From Paracyclopina nana (Eukaryota > Arthropoda > Copepoda > Cyclopoida > Cyclopettidae), in contig JAGUCH010000004.1 of assembly GCA_019096065.1 (NCBI GenBank), forward strand, positions 682,001 through 746,000: a DNA stretch of 64,000 nucleotides, read 5' to 3'. Under the pieces are notes generated by a model. It ran no database searches. It saw nothing but the letters and a program-made list of their open reading frames with translations, and had not been told where the DNA came from. Below are positions 1-13,115 of the stretch, piece after piece. The stretch's first letter is position 1, and the number at the start of each line of letters is the position of its first letter. The position numbers were made by a program, and so were the translations under genes.

Positions 1-2
1 AA

Positions 3-3000
3 CTCAAGTCAATCCTGGAAACTAGGAGACAATTGAACTTGTCTGGATTTCTCATCAGTGGCCCATCTGGTAGTGGCAAAACTTCCCTCATTAGAAAAGT
101 TGCTCAAGAGGCAGATTTCTTTCTGCTACTTGTCCATTGCTCAGAAGTGTCAAGACCTCATCCTGGAGAAACTGAAAAGCTGCTCCAGGATCTGTTCAAG
201 AAAGCTGACCTTCATTGCCAAGAGGAGAAAAATGTAATGCTGATCTTAGAAGATATTGATTTGATCACACTTGACAGAGCCATCTGTCAATTAAAATCCT
301 TGATTGATAGCTATGGATTATCCATGATCATTGGAGCAACAACTTGCATACCCACAAATGTTCCTGACATTTTGCGAAGGCCTGGAAGATTCACTCATGA
401 GTTGTTCATTCAAGTACCAAATCTTGAAGAAAGAATGGATATAATTCAGGCTCTTGAACCAACACTTGAACATGACAAGTGTCTGGAGATCAGTCAATGC
501 ACACAAAGCTATCTAGGGGCAGATTTAGCCTCTTTCCTTTTTCATTTCTCAATCAATGCCTCAATATCAGAGTGTTTAAGATTAACAGCACCCTCTGGAT
601 TCAAGTCTGGAATTGGTTCTGTTCAACTGAATCCATTGTCGTGGAGTCAAATTGGTGGACTCAAAGAAGTCAAGGATAAATTGCAATCTGCAGTAAGATG
701 ACAGTTATATTTCTAAAAATAAATCCTGATTTTTATTTTATTTTTAGATTATGTGGCCTTTGCTGTATCCTGACATGTTCCAAAAGCTTGATGTAAAAAG
801 GACAAAAGGTTTGCTTATGTATGGCCCACCAGGATGTGGAAAAACTGTTCTGGTCAGAGCCATGGCTTCAATGGCTGGAGCAACATTTTTATCCATATCT
901 GCAGCTTCAATATTTTCTCCATATGTGGGAGATTCTGAAAAGTCTCTTGCTCAAGTGTTTCACAAAGCCAGATTGGGTGCTCCCTCTGTTCTCTTCATTG
1001 ATGAAATTGGTATGAAGCAGAATCTTTTTACTTGTACATAACTTTGTTCTTCTGCTAATCCACAACAGATGGCTTGGTGACAAATAGAGACGACAGTGGA
1101 TCTGGATCAGGGGTTCAAGAGAGAGTTTTATCTGTGCTTCTCAATGAAATGGATGGAATTGGGACTCTCCACCAATCAGCTGTTCGCTCGAAGGTAAGAC
1201 CTAATTGACATCATGAAGGAATATTATAATGTAAAATATCTGACATTGACTTGACTGTCAGTGGAGTTACTTGACCCTCTATTGACTGACTAGAGACTAA
1301 GTGCTCAGAACAGATTTTTCAGTGGACTGTCTTGACTTTCAGTGGACTGACTCTACTGGGCTCCTACCTTAGGATCTACTACGGACCCGGACTAGAAACT
1401 ACTGTGACGGACCAGGACTAGCATCTACGCCGGACCCGGAATAGAATCTACTGCCACAACATACCAGGAATAGAAACTACTGTGACAGAACCGGAATAGG
1501 ATCTACTGGGTAACATAACAGGAATAGCATCTACAAGGTTGAAACTAGGCCAGCAAAGTTAGTCAATACATCAGGTAGATAAATCAGCTAAGTTCAAAGT
1601 CCTGAAGTTTCGGCCAAGTCTTGAAGGTAAAAGGCAACTCCTGAAGTTAAGGTAAGTCCTGAAGTTTAGGTAAGTTCAAGGCAAATCCTGAAGTTTGAGG
1701 CAAGTCTTGAAGTTAGAGGTAAGTCTTGAAGTTAGAGGCAAGTCTTGAAGTTAGAGGCAAGTCTTGAAGTTAGAGACAAGTCTTGAAGTTAGAGACAAGT
1801 CCTGAAGTTTCTGCCAAGTCCTGAAGTATAGGCCTAGTCCTGAAGTTTTAGCCAAGCCCTTGAGTTGCCAAATCTTGATTTATTGGCCAACTCCTGAAGT
1901 ATCAGCTAGGCTGTGAAGCATATTGCATTTCAGCTTTAGTTTCAACTAATTCAAAGAATTAGGTCAGCCTAAATTCTCTTGTGATAAGAATAAGCAATAT
2001 AGGATTATACACCTCTAGGCTGGAGGATAACACGAATTATTTTTTAGTGTCAAGTGACAGATCACGAGTGAGCGGAGCGAACGAGTGATTGGCACGAGAC
2101 ACTAAAAAATAATGAGTGTTATCCGACAGCCTAGAGGTGTATAATCCTATTACTATTAGCTACCCCCAACATTTCAAGCATTGGGTAAAATTTAATTTAG
2201 GTAAGTTTTTTGGCTTGATTTTAGCAAGATATGCCTTAAATTTTGCGACTCGCTTACTGATGCATGAGCTCATCAAAGTTGACCCAGCGGGCTAGCCTGC
2301 AACATGCGCTTATTGCCGTGCGTCTTGCAACTGCGCCTGGCCGGCCGGTACGGCCATGTATATGCAGCGCTCGCCAGTTGCTATTTGTATTTGACCCGGC
2401 TCTTAACTAGCTTTTCATGAAGCAATTCGTTGGCTCAGAGGTAGAGCGTCGGCGCGCCAACCAGGTGTCCCGAGTTCAAATCTTGCTAGATCCTTCCTTT
2501 TTTCTATCATATTCAAATGAAATAGATGGCGCAAGGATCAAGTAAGGTATAATGATCATTATCCACTTGCAGATGCATAATGTTCATTATCCTCCTCTAA
2601 ATAAAACAAGAGTGAAAAAATCATGGAAAATATATGGTCGCAACTTATGTAATGCTCAGCCGTCTCAGCTAATAGTAATAGTTTATATTCCTAGTCTGGT
2701 AAAGATGCTGTTCCTGGTCTGTCATAGTAGTTTCTATTCCTGTATTGTCAAAGTAGATCCTATTCCTGCTCTGTCATGGAGTAGATTCAATTCCGGTACC
2801 GTCACAGTAGTTCCTATTCCGGCTCTGTCACAAAGTAGATTCGATTCCGGTACCGTCACAGTAGTTTCTAGTACAGTATGTCCTGGTAGATCCTATTCCG
2901 GCTTCCCAACTGAACTATTAGTCACCTAACTGAACTATCAGTTGACTGACTTAACTATCAGAGGACTGACAAGACTCTCAAATGGTTGACATAAATATCT

Positions 3001-6000
3001 GTCGTCAGATTAGACTATCAGTGATGTAACTTGACTCTCAGATAAATGAATCGGCAATCAGTTGAAAGACATTTCCATTGGCAGACATGACATTTAGTGG
3101 ACTATCATGATATTCAGTGCACTGACAAGATATTCTGTGTGTTGACAAGATTTTTTTGTGGATTGACATGATTTTCAGTAGACTGTCATGACATTCATCT
3201 GACTGAAATTATTATTAAGTGGACTGACATGATATTCAGTGGACTGACATAGTAAACAGTGGACTGACATGATATTCAGTGGACTGACATAGTAAACAGT
3301 GCACTGACATGATATTCAGTGCACTGACAAGATATTCGGTGCACTGACATGATATTCAGTGCACTGACACGATGCTTAGTGAACTGACAAGATATTCGGT
3401 GCACTAACATGATAGCCACTCAGCAAACAATCATGGTTGTCAGTGAAATGACTTAATAATCAGTTGACTGATATATTATTCAGTGGACTGACATGATAAT
3501 CAATGAACTGACATGATATTAGGTGCACTGACATAATATTCAGCACAATGACTATGACTCAAAAATCAGTGGACTGACATGACATTTGGTGCACTGACAT
3601 TAAATTTAGTGTACTGACATTATATTCAGTGCACTGACATTATTTTCAGTGCACTGACATTATTTTCAGTGCACTGACATTATTTTCAGTCCACTGACAT
3701 TATATTCAGTGTACTGACATTATATTCAGTTGACTGACATTATTTCAGTTGATGACTCTCAATTGCAGTTGTGAACTGATACGACATTCAGTTGCCTGAC
3801 TAATCTTTCAGTTGAACTAGTCCAATCTCAGAAAACAGACTTGACTCTCAGTAGATTGACTTGATTTTCAGATGACTGACTCACCAATGAGTTGACTTAA
3901 GCCAACTTGTCACACAGTTCAATGATTAGAGTGGTGTGGTTCAAGGGAGATATAAGGCAACAAGTTTATTAGATTTTTATAATGGGGAAATAGTGTGTTG
4001 AAGCTTATAGGAGGAGGTACAAAGTGCGCCTATAACAGAATCATATATTTGAGGCTACGCAGTTGCCATTCTTATTAGACTTATCACATGGCCTTATTGC
4101 TCATCTTGTGGAGTTTAGCCGACAAAAAATTGTGGATTGTGAACACTACAACTTTGGGGTTGGTGGCCATCACCAGTTCATCTTCATCTGGATGCCCTCT
4201 GAATTGGAGCCACAACAATTTGGCTCCATCATCATTGGAGGCACACAAGTTGTGAAAAGGTTGCTGCCAAATCTCTTGATGGGTAGACCGATTGGTCAGG
4301 ATGAATCCAATGTTCATGTCTAGCGTGAGAACAGCCTCTTGGCCTTTCCAAGTGCAGTTGGCCTTCATTTGGCCCAGTTTCTGTGAGGCTGCCAGTGTGC
4401 CCTGCACCAAACTAGTGAGCCAGGAATTGTGGCTGGATCTGGAAGCCAGCTGGAAGGTGTAGCAGAGAATGCCATTGTCACTGCCATACCTGATGGTCAG
4501 CTTGGAGGCTTTTTTCTCCTGGGCAGCCATTGCAGCTGCACCCATTAACAAAGAGGAGTGCAAAGCACTGAAAAGTATTGGTTTTGAATCAGTTCCAAGG
4601 GGAGAATAATGTTTTTTACCCTGTGTTTCCCATGATCCTGCATTGAACCAATCTGATGGTCTCTTTTGGATTGGACCACTCTTTTGGTGTCCAAGGGCAG
4701 TGATCCCACAGGAACAAGTGGTCATCACTGAGGACCATGAACACAGATTGAGTGCTGGTGTTGTCAGACATGCCAGAGTCAAAGGAGGTCTCTGAGGAGT
4801 AAGAGGAGCTCTTCTCCAGCATCTGAATGGCCCAGCCACATTTCAACACTCGATAACTGGTTAATGCACTGTTCACCTTGCTCATTGCCTCTTGCAAGGT
4901 GGCTTCAATTGATGCTGACAATGCTGCAAACCATTTGTCAGCCGATCCAACATTTACCCTGGAATAGTGGATTCATTCATCGCTATTTTGTCGTAAGCTA
5001 CATTTCACTCTTTATGGCTTTGATATGGCTAGCACAAGCTTGCCTAATCTTTTAAAGGGCAATTTAAGCAGATTTGCTCAAACTGCTCATGTGAAAAGAA
5101 AATGATGTTGAAAAATTTTACCTTATGAGCAGCGAATGCTTCTTGTTGGGACTTTGAACTTCGAAGGTGCAAAAGTCATCCATGAAGGTGTTATCCCTGA
5201 TCAAGCATGCCATATGCAGGGGTGTCCACTTCATCTCTGAATTGGGGCTGGAGAACTCATGATGTTTGGCAGTTTCCTCCTTGGACATAAAAGTGGGATT
5301 CTCCCATCCAAGGTCAGTCAAAAGCATGGCCTTTTGGAAGTATGGAGTGACCTCCTTCATATATTTCACCTCAAGATTGACCTCATTTTTGGTGTTTTTG
5401 AGCACTTGCACAGCTTCATCATGAGTGGCATTTCTCAAATCCGCCTTATCAACACTGAAACATGAAATCTATTCTTCAGACATGCTGTCATAACTTGACT
5501 TTTCCCTTCCCTACCTGACAATGGCATCTCCAATGAACAATTTGCCAGTGAGATCAGCTGCCATTCCCTTGAAGATCTTGGAGATCAAGATGGGCATTCG
5601 ATTTTCTCGACCGCCCTTGATGGAAATGCCCAGTCCTTGATTCTGCCCACCCTTGACAATTTTGACACTCCTCAATCCCTCTGGAGGTGGACCTGATCCT
5701 TGCCTATCCAGGGTCTGCTGCCATAATCCCTCAGGTTGCTCTTCATCCAAGCTAATGCCCAAATGGTGATCTGATATGGCAGCAGTTGCTTTGTACCATT
5801 TGGTCTTGATCAGGACTTCCACAGGTCCTTGATTGTCCATCAAATGCTTCATGATTACTGATGATTGTTATCTTTGGTGGTCATGTTGTCAAATAGAAGC
5901 TGTGTTGTTTTGTGGTGCTATTGGGACAGCAGCTAGTCCTCAACTGCACAAGGTAGTTGTTCTACTAGTTCTAGAGGAGCAGGTCAGGACAGTACAACTG

Positions 6001-7293
6001 ACAGTCTGCACTCGATCACTGGCTCACTCTGCTTTCTGCAAAGCTCTGCTAATGCAGATCTGCACACATCAGAATCTCCCTGCTAAACTCCATGGGCTGA
6101 GAAGAGGACCCTGCATTGCATAACTAGTTTCATGAGACGCGATGAGCAATCTTTTTTCCCTTTTCGACAAAGTTAAGATTTGGCCTGTGCAGTTTGGGGA
6201 AATCTGCTTGCAAAACTTTGAGGAGGAGAGGGCATGCTTTTTTATGCCACATAAAAGCCATTTGGGCTGAAAAGTTTTCGCAGGCTCAGGTTCGAATATG
6301 GGTAAAGTAAAAAGACTTGGCTTTCTTTGTCGTTAACTTTGAATTTTGTGCTAGCTCGAAAAGATAAATGTGTGTCATGTCATTTCATCTGCTTCTAACA
6401 TTTCAAAAGGGGAGTGAAAATTCAAAGTGTCAGTTCTACCAAGTACAATTTGGGGTGAAAGTTGATCTAGACAAGAGTAATAAGGAGCAGGTTTTCATTT
6501 CTTTTCTTCATGTGTGGGAGATCTTTTTTTTCCCACATTTTAAAGCGCTCATGAATGGGGATGATGAGCCTGAGGGCATATAATTTTGTGTGAGCTGAAT
6601 TTCATCATGGCATAATCATGCATCATTTTCTGAGAACAGCGCAAGTGCATTGCTAATTTTAATGGGCCAATATTTGCTCATGCTATCTATATGTGCAAAC
6701 ATGGCAGCATAGAGACACATATGGGTATATCCAGCTATTATAATCATTTTTAAATGTGGCTACGACAAGTAATTCTATCTCATTGACAGGCTCATCACGT
6801 GGCTGTAACACTAATAGAATACTAAAAAATATGACCATCTTCACCGAAAAAAGGGAACATTACTCATTCTCAATTGAGCTGTAATTTTGTATTTCTTGTT
6901 TAGGATTTGATAGACAATGATGTGATTGTGGTTGGAGCCACAAATCGTCCAGAACTTTTGGATGCAGCTTTGATGCGACCGGGTCGATTTGACAAAATAA
7001 TTCATGTTCCGCCTCCGGATGTGGAAAGTCGGCTGGAAATATTGAAAGTAGCCACTTTCAAAATGCCTCTCAGTGAAGATGTGGACTTGGCTGGGATTGC
7101 CTCAATTTGCCACAACTTTTCGGGCGCAGATTGCGAAAGTTTATGCAAAGAAGCTGCACTTCATGCAATGACTCGACATGGCCTGGATCATGTGGAAACC
7201 GTGTCCAAAGCGGACTTTGACCACGTTTTGGCCTCGTTCAAGCCTTCCATCACTGAGGCCATGGTGAAGCGTTATTCTGACATGACAGCCTAG
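3..7293 (+). CDS. AFG2B: AFG2B/SPATA5L1-type AAA+ ATPase, 5' end outside window
   Basis: Exons 3-692, 748-1009, 1069-1193 and 6904-7293 join in phase (488 codons seen; open to the left edge, so the N-terminus is missing). Two AAA modules are visible. The first has Walker A GPSGSGKT and Walker B LILEDID. The second has [15 protein letters not shown] and an arginine-finger region [19 protein letters not shown]. The segment [18 protein letters not shown] and the C-terminal [14 protein letters not shown] helix fit SPATA5L1 better than VCP or SPATA5. In other animals this protein works with AFG2A in a cytoplasmic complex that strips recycling factors from pre-60S ribosomes. The last intron is 5.7 kb, holds repeats and an antisense syntrophin gene, and could hide a further small exon. 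It converges on Rab7, with 134 bp between the two stops. Confidence 0.88.
1230..1560. repeat. Degenerate ~30-bp repeats in AFG2B intron, left arm of inverted repeat
   Basis: Units of the type GAATAGAAACTACTGTGACAG recur about every 30-40 bp from 1365 to 1535. Their reverse complement recurs at 2690-2910, giving an inverted pair about 1.5 kb apart. The same family is seen at 63650-63860. This looks like the arms of a non-autonomous transposon or foldback repeat. Confidence 0.7.
1600..1880. repeat. 19-bp tandem repeat
   Basis: The unit GAAGTTAGAGGCAAGTCTT (19 bp) with variants is repeated about a dozen times, best conserved at 1690-1800. The flanking sequence at 1830-1940 reappears inverted at the right end of the window (63890-64000), so the array belongs to a dispersed repeat family. 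Confidence 0.75.
1999..2150. mobile_element. Foldback (hairpin) repeat with 53-bp arms
   Basis: The left arm 1999-2051 and right arm 2098-2150 are near-perfect reverse complements, starting ATAGGATTATACACCTC and ending TTTTTTAGTGTC, with only a few mismatches. The 46-bp loop contains GAGCGGAGCGAACGAG. It has the form of a small foldback MITE lying inside the larger intronic repeat. Confidence 0.75.
2415..2505 (+). repeat. tRNA-like SINE head with A and B box motifs
   Basis: TGGCTCAGAGGTAGAGC at about 2431-2447 matches a tRNA D-arm/A box, and GAGTTCAAATC near 2473 matches a B box at the right spacing. The acceptor and T stems do not pair, so this is not an intact tRNA gene. A pol III-driven SINE remnant is more likely. 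Confidence 0.5.
2690..2935. repeat. Right arm of intronic inverted repeat
   Basis: Repeats of GTAGTTTCTATTCC and GTAGATCCTATTCCGG are the reverse complement of the units at 1365-1535. An open frame through them is only repeat translation. Confidence 0.7.
3050..3770. repeat. 18-bp minisatellite array
   Basis: The unit TATTCAGTGCACTGACAT (18 bp) repeats for about 700 bp with point variants such as GTGGACTGACATGA. Looser related copies (CAGTTGACTGACT) extend to about 3900. The whole array lies in the last AFG2B intron, just beyond the 3' end of the nested syntrophin gene. Confidence 0.85.
4084..5852 (-). CDS. Syntrophin, nested in an AFG2B intron
   Basis: Four exons (5852-5515, 5454-5122, 4958-4620, 4567-4084) join in phase to 497 aa. 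A split PH domain surrounds a PDZ domain whose core reads [20 protein letters not shown], followed by [17 protein letters not shown] as in alpha/beta syntrophins. A second PH domain follows ([18 protein letters not shown]). The C-terminal unique domain ([27 protein letters not shown]) is the family signature. Syntrophins bind dystrophin or dystrobrevin at the membrane and tether channels and signalling proteins through the PDZ domain. The start is the ATG at 5852 (MKHLMDNQ). All four exons lie on the minus strand inside the plus-strand AFG2B intron 1194-6903. It resembles alpha/beta rather than gamma syntrophins. Confidence 0.93.
5853..6903. other. Spacer: syntrophin 5' flank within AFG2B intron
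   Basis: I see no coding exon or clear repeat here. It should contain the syntrophin promoter and 5' UTR on the minus strand and the end of the AFG2B intron, whose acceptor TTGTTTAG is at about 6896-6903. Confidence 0.5.
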
Positions 7294-7427
7294 CATGATT
7301 GCTTCATGGTTTGTATTTTATTTGAAAAATGCAACGCAAAACTTCATTTTTCCACCGAGAAAATCATCGTACAGATTAATCTAGAAGTATATAGGGGGGG
7401 AATTTTTTAAAAGAGGGTGTCCACAAT

Positions 7428-8180
<753 letters not shown>

Positions 8181-8677
8181 TTACACTCTGCAAATGAATA
8201 AAAAAGTCGGGTAATCGCCGACGACACAGATTTTCCGCCAAAGTGACGGGAGTCAAACTCGCTCACCTGAACTGTATTGAAATCCTTGAAAATTGAACGA
8301 GGTGAGATGGGAGTTTTTTACGCTTTGCTCTTCTATTACGACTCTGGGCCTTGTGTGCACTACGGCTAAAAAGAAAAAAAGCCAACAAAGGGAACAGCTG
8401 AGGATAGCGCGCTAGCCAAACTTTTTGCGTCATTTGTTGTCTTTCCTTTCTTTGTCAAGCGTTACCAGAACTTCTACTTTGGTACTTAAGTGAAAAATGC
8501 CACTTTTATTATTCTATAAGCGCTATCAATTTCAAGATTTGACCAATCTGGTAACTCTGACCGTCACTAAATTCAAAAACTTGCTCAAGTTGATTTGTTT
8601 CGTCATTTTCGGTCTTTTGCAAATTGCAGAGTAGACATTATCTATATTGCAATGTAAGCGATTATTTAGTTTTCGAA

Positions 8678-10942
8678 ATGTTCAAAGTTTTTGCTCTAGT
8701 CAATTTGATTTTGCTCCCTTCGTTGTCACTCTCTGCTGTCAGTGACGATGACCTCCGATCTCTTTGGGTTCAATCCATGCTCAATGCTTCTGTGGAGAAT
8801 TTGCTGGAGGCGGACCATTTGCTTGCGGGCTTTGACAACTCCAAAAACTCATCAGGAATTAATTCTCCTCTGCATTTTGTTGCCAAAAGGTAATTTTCTT
8901 ATCCGATGAAATTTCCCCATGATGAGTTGTCACTTAGTTCATCTAGTGGATATCTGGAAAAAGTCAAGTATTTGGCTGACACGAGCCTAGACAAGGTTTG
9001 CGAGGCCAATGATGGGACTACACCTTTACTCGACGCTGTCATGCCCAACCAGCAACAAGTTGCGCTTTACCTGATCAGACATTATCCTCAAATGAACCAG
9101 CCCAATGCTAAGCAGGAATGGCCCATCTTCTTTGCTGCACAGCATGGCAACTACCAAGTTGTCAAAGAACTGTTACAACTTGGAACTCATGTGAACATGG
9201 ATGGTGTGTTGACTAAGACACTGACAATCGCTCTACAAGAAAATAATGTAGACATAGCCAGATTAGTCATGAATCATTCACCAAATCCAATGATGTGGAA
9301 TAGTATTGATCGGTTGAAGCTTGTTCTGCATTGGTCCACTGATGTGGTGAATTGGGTTTCTGGTCATGGAAATCTAGAGGTGATAAAGTTTCTGATTGAC
9401 AACTTTAATGCAGATGTTTGCCCAATTGATACCTCGACCGGAATGACACCTCTTGATATAGCAGTTCGGGTTGGGAACTATGAGGTTGTCGAATTTTACA
9501 TCAGCCAAAACTTGTGCAACCAAACAAATCCGCAAACTGGTCCTTCTGGCATCACTCTTCTACATTCAGCAGCCAGAAAAGGTGACATCAAAACTGTTGA
9601 TATGATATTACGCAACACTCAAGAGCACAATCCAAGAGTCTCGAATGAAGAAGCCCCCACTCCTTTCCTTTATGCTGTTGTTAAAGGCCATTTGGAATTG
9701 GTGCAGCATTGGTGCCAAAATTGGGGCTGTGATCCTCTCCAAAGAATCAGAAAGAGTACTGAAGAAGTATTCCATGGAAACACTGCAATACACATTGCCT
9801 TCCTCAACACTCACTTTGATGTGGCATTGTACCTCATGAGCTTAACTGACGACAAAAATCCTGCCAATGACTTTGGACTCACCCCTCTGCACTTGGTAAT
9901 TGGCAACAAGGAAGATGTTACTGCAGTGAAACTGATAACAAACCAAATTGAGAGAAGTAATTCCTGCCCAATCCATGCCTCGACTGAATTGACACCTCTT
10001 CACATTGCAGCTTCCATTGGGAAGCATGAAATTGTCCAGTTGTTCATCAGTAAAAAGTTGTGCAGTCAATCAAATCTGGAAACTGGTCCTTCTGGATATA
10101 CTCCTTTGCACATGGCAGCTAGGAGTGGTGACATCAAAACAGTTGATTTGATATTGAGCAACACCCAAGAGCACAATCCAAGAGTCTTGAATGAAGAAGC
10201 CCCCACTCCTTTCATTTATGCTGTCGCTAAGGGCCATTTGGAATTGGTGCAGCATTGGTGCCAAAATTGGGGCTGTGATCCTCTCCAAAGAATTAGAAAG
10301 AGTACCACTGAAGTATTCAACGGAAACACTGCAATACACATTGCCTTTGCCAATGGCCACTTTGACACTGCATTGTACCTCATGAGCTTAACTGACGACA
10401 AAAATCCTGTCAATGGATATGGGTACACCCCTCTGCACTTGGTGATTGGCATCAAGGATGGTCTTATGGCTGTGAAACTGATAACTGCCCAAATTGAAGA
10501 AAAGAATCCTGCCAACCGAAATGTATCTCAACTAACTCCTATGCATTTGGCTGCCAATGCTGGAAAATACGAGGTTGTCGAGTTTTTCATCCAACTTTTG
10601 ACTCCTACTGCTTCTGAAAATCCTCTTACCAGTCAAGGATTGAGTTGCCTTTCCTTTGCTGCTCACCATGGGCACCTGGAGTTGGTTCACTTGCTAACAA
10701 AAAGTATGCCTGTTCATTCCAACATATCCTTCAGAAGTTATCTGTTACCAGCAACCTCTGCCTTCCTCAATGGGCATTTTGAAGTGGGTGCCTATCTGGT
10801 GAGCATTTATTACAGGGAAGTACTCTTGCCAGCTATTCAATACTTTAACTGTGTACTGGTCTTGGTGTGCTTACTGGTGCACCGAATTGCTGTGATCCCA
10901 ATGCAAGTTTTGCCAAGTCATATTGTCTCTGACTTGTTTTAG
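8678..10942 (+). CDS. Secreted-type ankyrin-repeat protein
   Basis: Exons 8678-8889 and 8938-10942 (48-bp intron) encode 738 aa. The chosen ATG gives a signal peptide (MFKVFALVNLILLPSLSLS); the frame is open further upstream but has no better start. About 15 ankyrin units follow, with TPLHIAA/TPLHLVI cores. A 546-bp (182-aa) block is internally duplicated: 9440-9950 and 9985-10495 share long identical stretches such as HWCQNWGCDPLQRIRKST. The C-terminus ends in a hydrophobic stretch near NCVLVLVCLLVHRIAV that may be a membrane segment, or intron read-through after a GTGAGC at 10799. No catalytic domain is visible and I do not recognise an orthologue. Extracellular or luminal ankyrin arrays are uncommon. 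Confidence 0.75.
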
Positions 10943-11088
10943 AAAAGACCTATAGTATTTTGTATTATGTTTGACACAACTGAAACACATTTTACCATAC
11001 TTATGAATACATGTGATAAGAGCTAGGAAAACATGACTGTTTTCATCTTGAGCAAAAAATGACACATTTTCTTATCTGAGGACTGCAT

Positions 11089-12741
11089 ATGCTGACAAAG
11101 CAAGATAGTGAAGCTTACTCGGTCAAAATGAGCTTGATAGCTCTGAGACAGATTTTGAGGCCTCCAACATTAATTACGTTAGGGCGGCTGTTGCACACAA
11201 GAGTGGGCCAATTTGATGTTTCACTTCCAGTAGAGAAAGCTTTGACACCACCATCATCATGGTTCAAAGATCAGGCCTTCCATGATTTGGACAAGGTGAA
11301 TTTCAGAGTAACAATGTAACATTATGTTTGCCAATGCACTTTTCTATTGGAGAAAGCCATATTTGGCCAAGAGTGGATTTGCGTTGGCCATGTTGGCCAA
11401 GTCAATGCAAGTGGCAAATTCTTCTCTGGGTCAGTTGCAAAGGAGCCTTATTTGGTGGTCAATGATGGCTCAGAAATCAAGGCTTTCTACAATGTTTGCA
11501 GGCATCATGCAGCCCAATTGACACCAGATGGCACTGAAGGCTGCACCAACAAGTTAAGCCCATAAATTACAGTTCTAAAGGATGAAGTGGCAGGCATAGT
11601 TAGCGTTTCTTAGGTTTGAGTGTCCCTATCATGGCTGGACTTATTCAACCTCAGGAAGGCTGACAAAAGCCACGAGGTTGAAAGGCATTCAAGATTTTTC
11701 AGCCAAGAATTTTGGACTCATGCCCATTGCTGTTGACCTTTGGGGGCCTTTGATTTTCATCAATTTGAACTCGCACAAGAAAGCTGTCAAAGGGGAATTG
11801 GAGAATTATTTCACTCCTGTGAAAGAGGCTATTGAAAATGAGACAGGGGGAACATTTGAGAAAGGCTTGCGATTTGTTAAAAGAGTAACTTATGACATGG
11901 ACTGCAACTGGAAGGTAATATGCCAATTTTAGTGCAGTTATTTCTCAACATAATCCTATAATACATTGATAGGATTTTTACCTAAGATCCATAAAAATCT
12001 GATCTTTTATTTTTATTTATTATTATTATATATATTTGTAATATTTTAATATGCTTATTTGCTTATTGCTCCGTTCAAATCATCCCATTTAGTTAATTTG
12101 TGGCAGCAAAATTGGACCAAATTTGATTAGACCCTCGATCTTAATGAAAATCAGATAGGTTTTTGTGGACAACTATCTTGATGGAGGTTACCACGTGTCC
12201 TATTTGCACAAAGATCTCGCATCTGGTCTGGACATTGACTCGTACAAAACTGAGGTTGGCCCCCGTTTTTCGCTGCAAAAAGTCAAAGGGTCCAATGGGA
12301 GTGAGCATCAGGATCGTCTAGGGCAAAATGCTATCTATGCATTCCTCTTTCCAAACTTGATGATTAACCGGTATGGCCCCTGGATGGATACCAATGTTGT
12401 CATTCCATTAGGTACGATTCCTATGATTTTCCTCTTATTGGTCTTGATTGCACTATAAATTAGGGCCTAATACATCAAGGGTGACGTATGATTATTTCAT
12501 TGAAGAGTCCAAATGGGACTCTTTTGGGAGTGAGGTGGAAAGAGACAAGTACGTTGCTGAGTGCTTGAGAAATTCTGACCAAGTGCAGCAAGAAGATGGA
12601 TACATTTGCAGAGCTGTTCAAGCTGGGCTGGAAAGCTCTGGATATGATGTTGGCCGATATGCACCTGGTGTCGAATTGGCTGACCACCGATTTCATTTGC
12701 TGCTAGCTGAAAAGTACCAAGAGCACATTAATTCGGTTTAA
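11089..12741 (+). CDS. Rieske [2Fe-2S] oxygenase, choline-monooxygenase-like
   Basis: Five exons (11089-11295, 11353-11552, 11614-11914, 12159-12411, 12464-12741) give 412 aa. The N-terminal part holds WICVGHVGQV and a Rieske pair, CRH and, after the second intron, CPYHGW, which bind the 2Fe-2S cluster. The C-terminal catalytic domain has NWKVFVDNYLDGGYHVSYLH, with the D-x-x-H-x(4)-H type mononuclear iron ligands, and VQAGLESSGYDVGRYAP. This layout is that of plant choline monooxygenase and bacterial relatives (aromatic-ring-hydroxylating dioxygenase alpha family). The likely substrate is a quaternary amine such as choline, but that is inferred. The arginine-rich start after Met14 (LRQILRPPTLITLGRLLHTR) looks like a mitochondrial presequence, so the second ATG at 11128 may be used instead. 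It is unlike Neverland, which has a longer N-terminal membrane region. Confidence 0.88.
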
Positions 12742-13115
12742 GCATGCTGCATTCTCATTTACAAAGTTGTAGCAAAAGCAGTTAAACTACGCAATAAACT
12801 TGAGCTAAACAAAGGAGCGAATTATAGCAAGCAAATCAATGCAATGCCCAAGCATGACCTTGAAGAACACAATAATGTGAAGAAAATTCCCGCTCCTGTT
12901 TGAAATTAAGCACCTGTCAAATAGCAACGAGCGCTTTACTGAGAAATGATGAAATTACTTTGAAATGTTCCTGTTTGGGATAGCGCATGTCTTAGTACAA
13001 TGAGGTCCACTTATTTGGCAATTTTCCGTGATTTTTGGCCTTATTAGGCGATCACATGCCAATTATCTCTGTAACTACGTAAAAACGGACGGGCGAAGAT
13101 TTTTGCACTTTGTCC
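12742..13115. other. Spacer with no gene seen
   Basis: AT-rich sequence after the Rieske stop codon. An AATAAA at about 12791 may serve as polyadenylation signal. Nothing else is supportable. Confidence 0.4.

Noticed and set aside
2421..2490. Possible tRNA gene
   Set aside because: A and B boxes match but the acceptor and T stems do not pair; reported as a SINE-like remnant instead.
2552..2929. 125-codon frame
   Set aside because: Its second half is a translation of the GTAGTTTCTATTCC repeat.
3050..3770. CRISPR-like array
   Set aside because: Units are contiguous with no unique spacers, and the genome is eukaryotic; it is a minisatellite.
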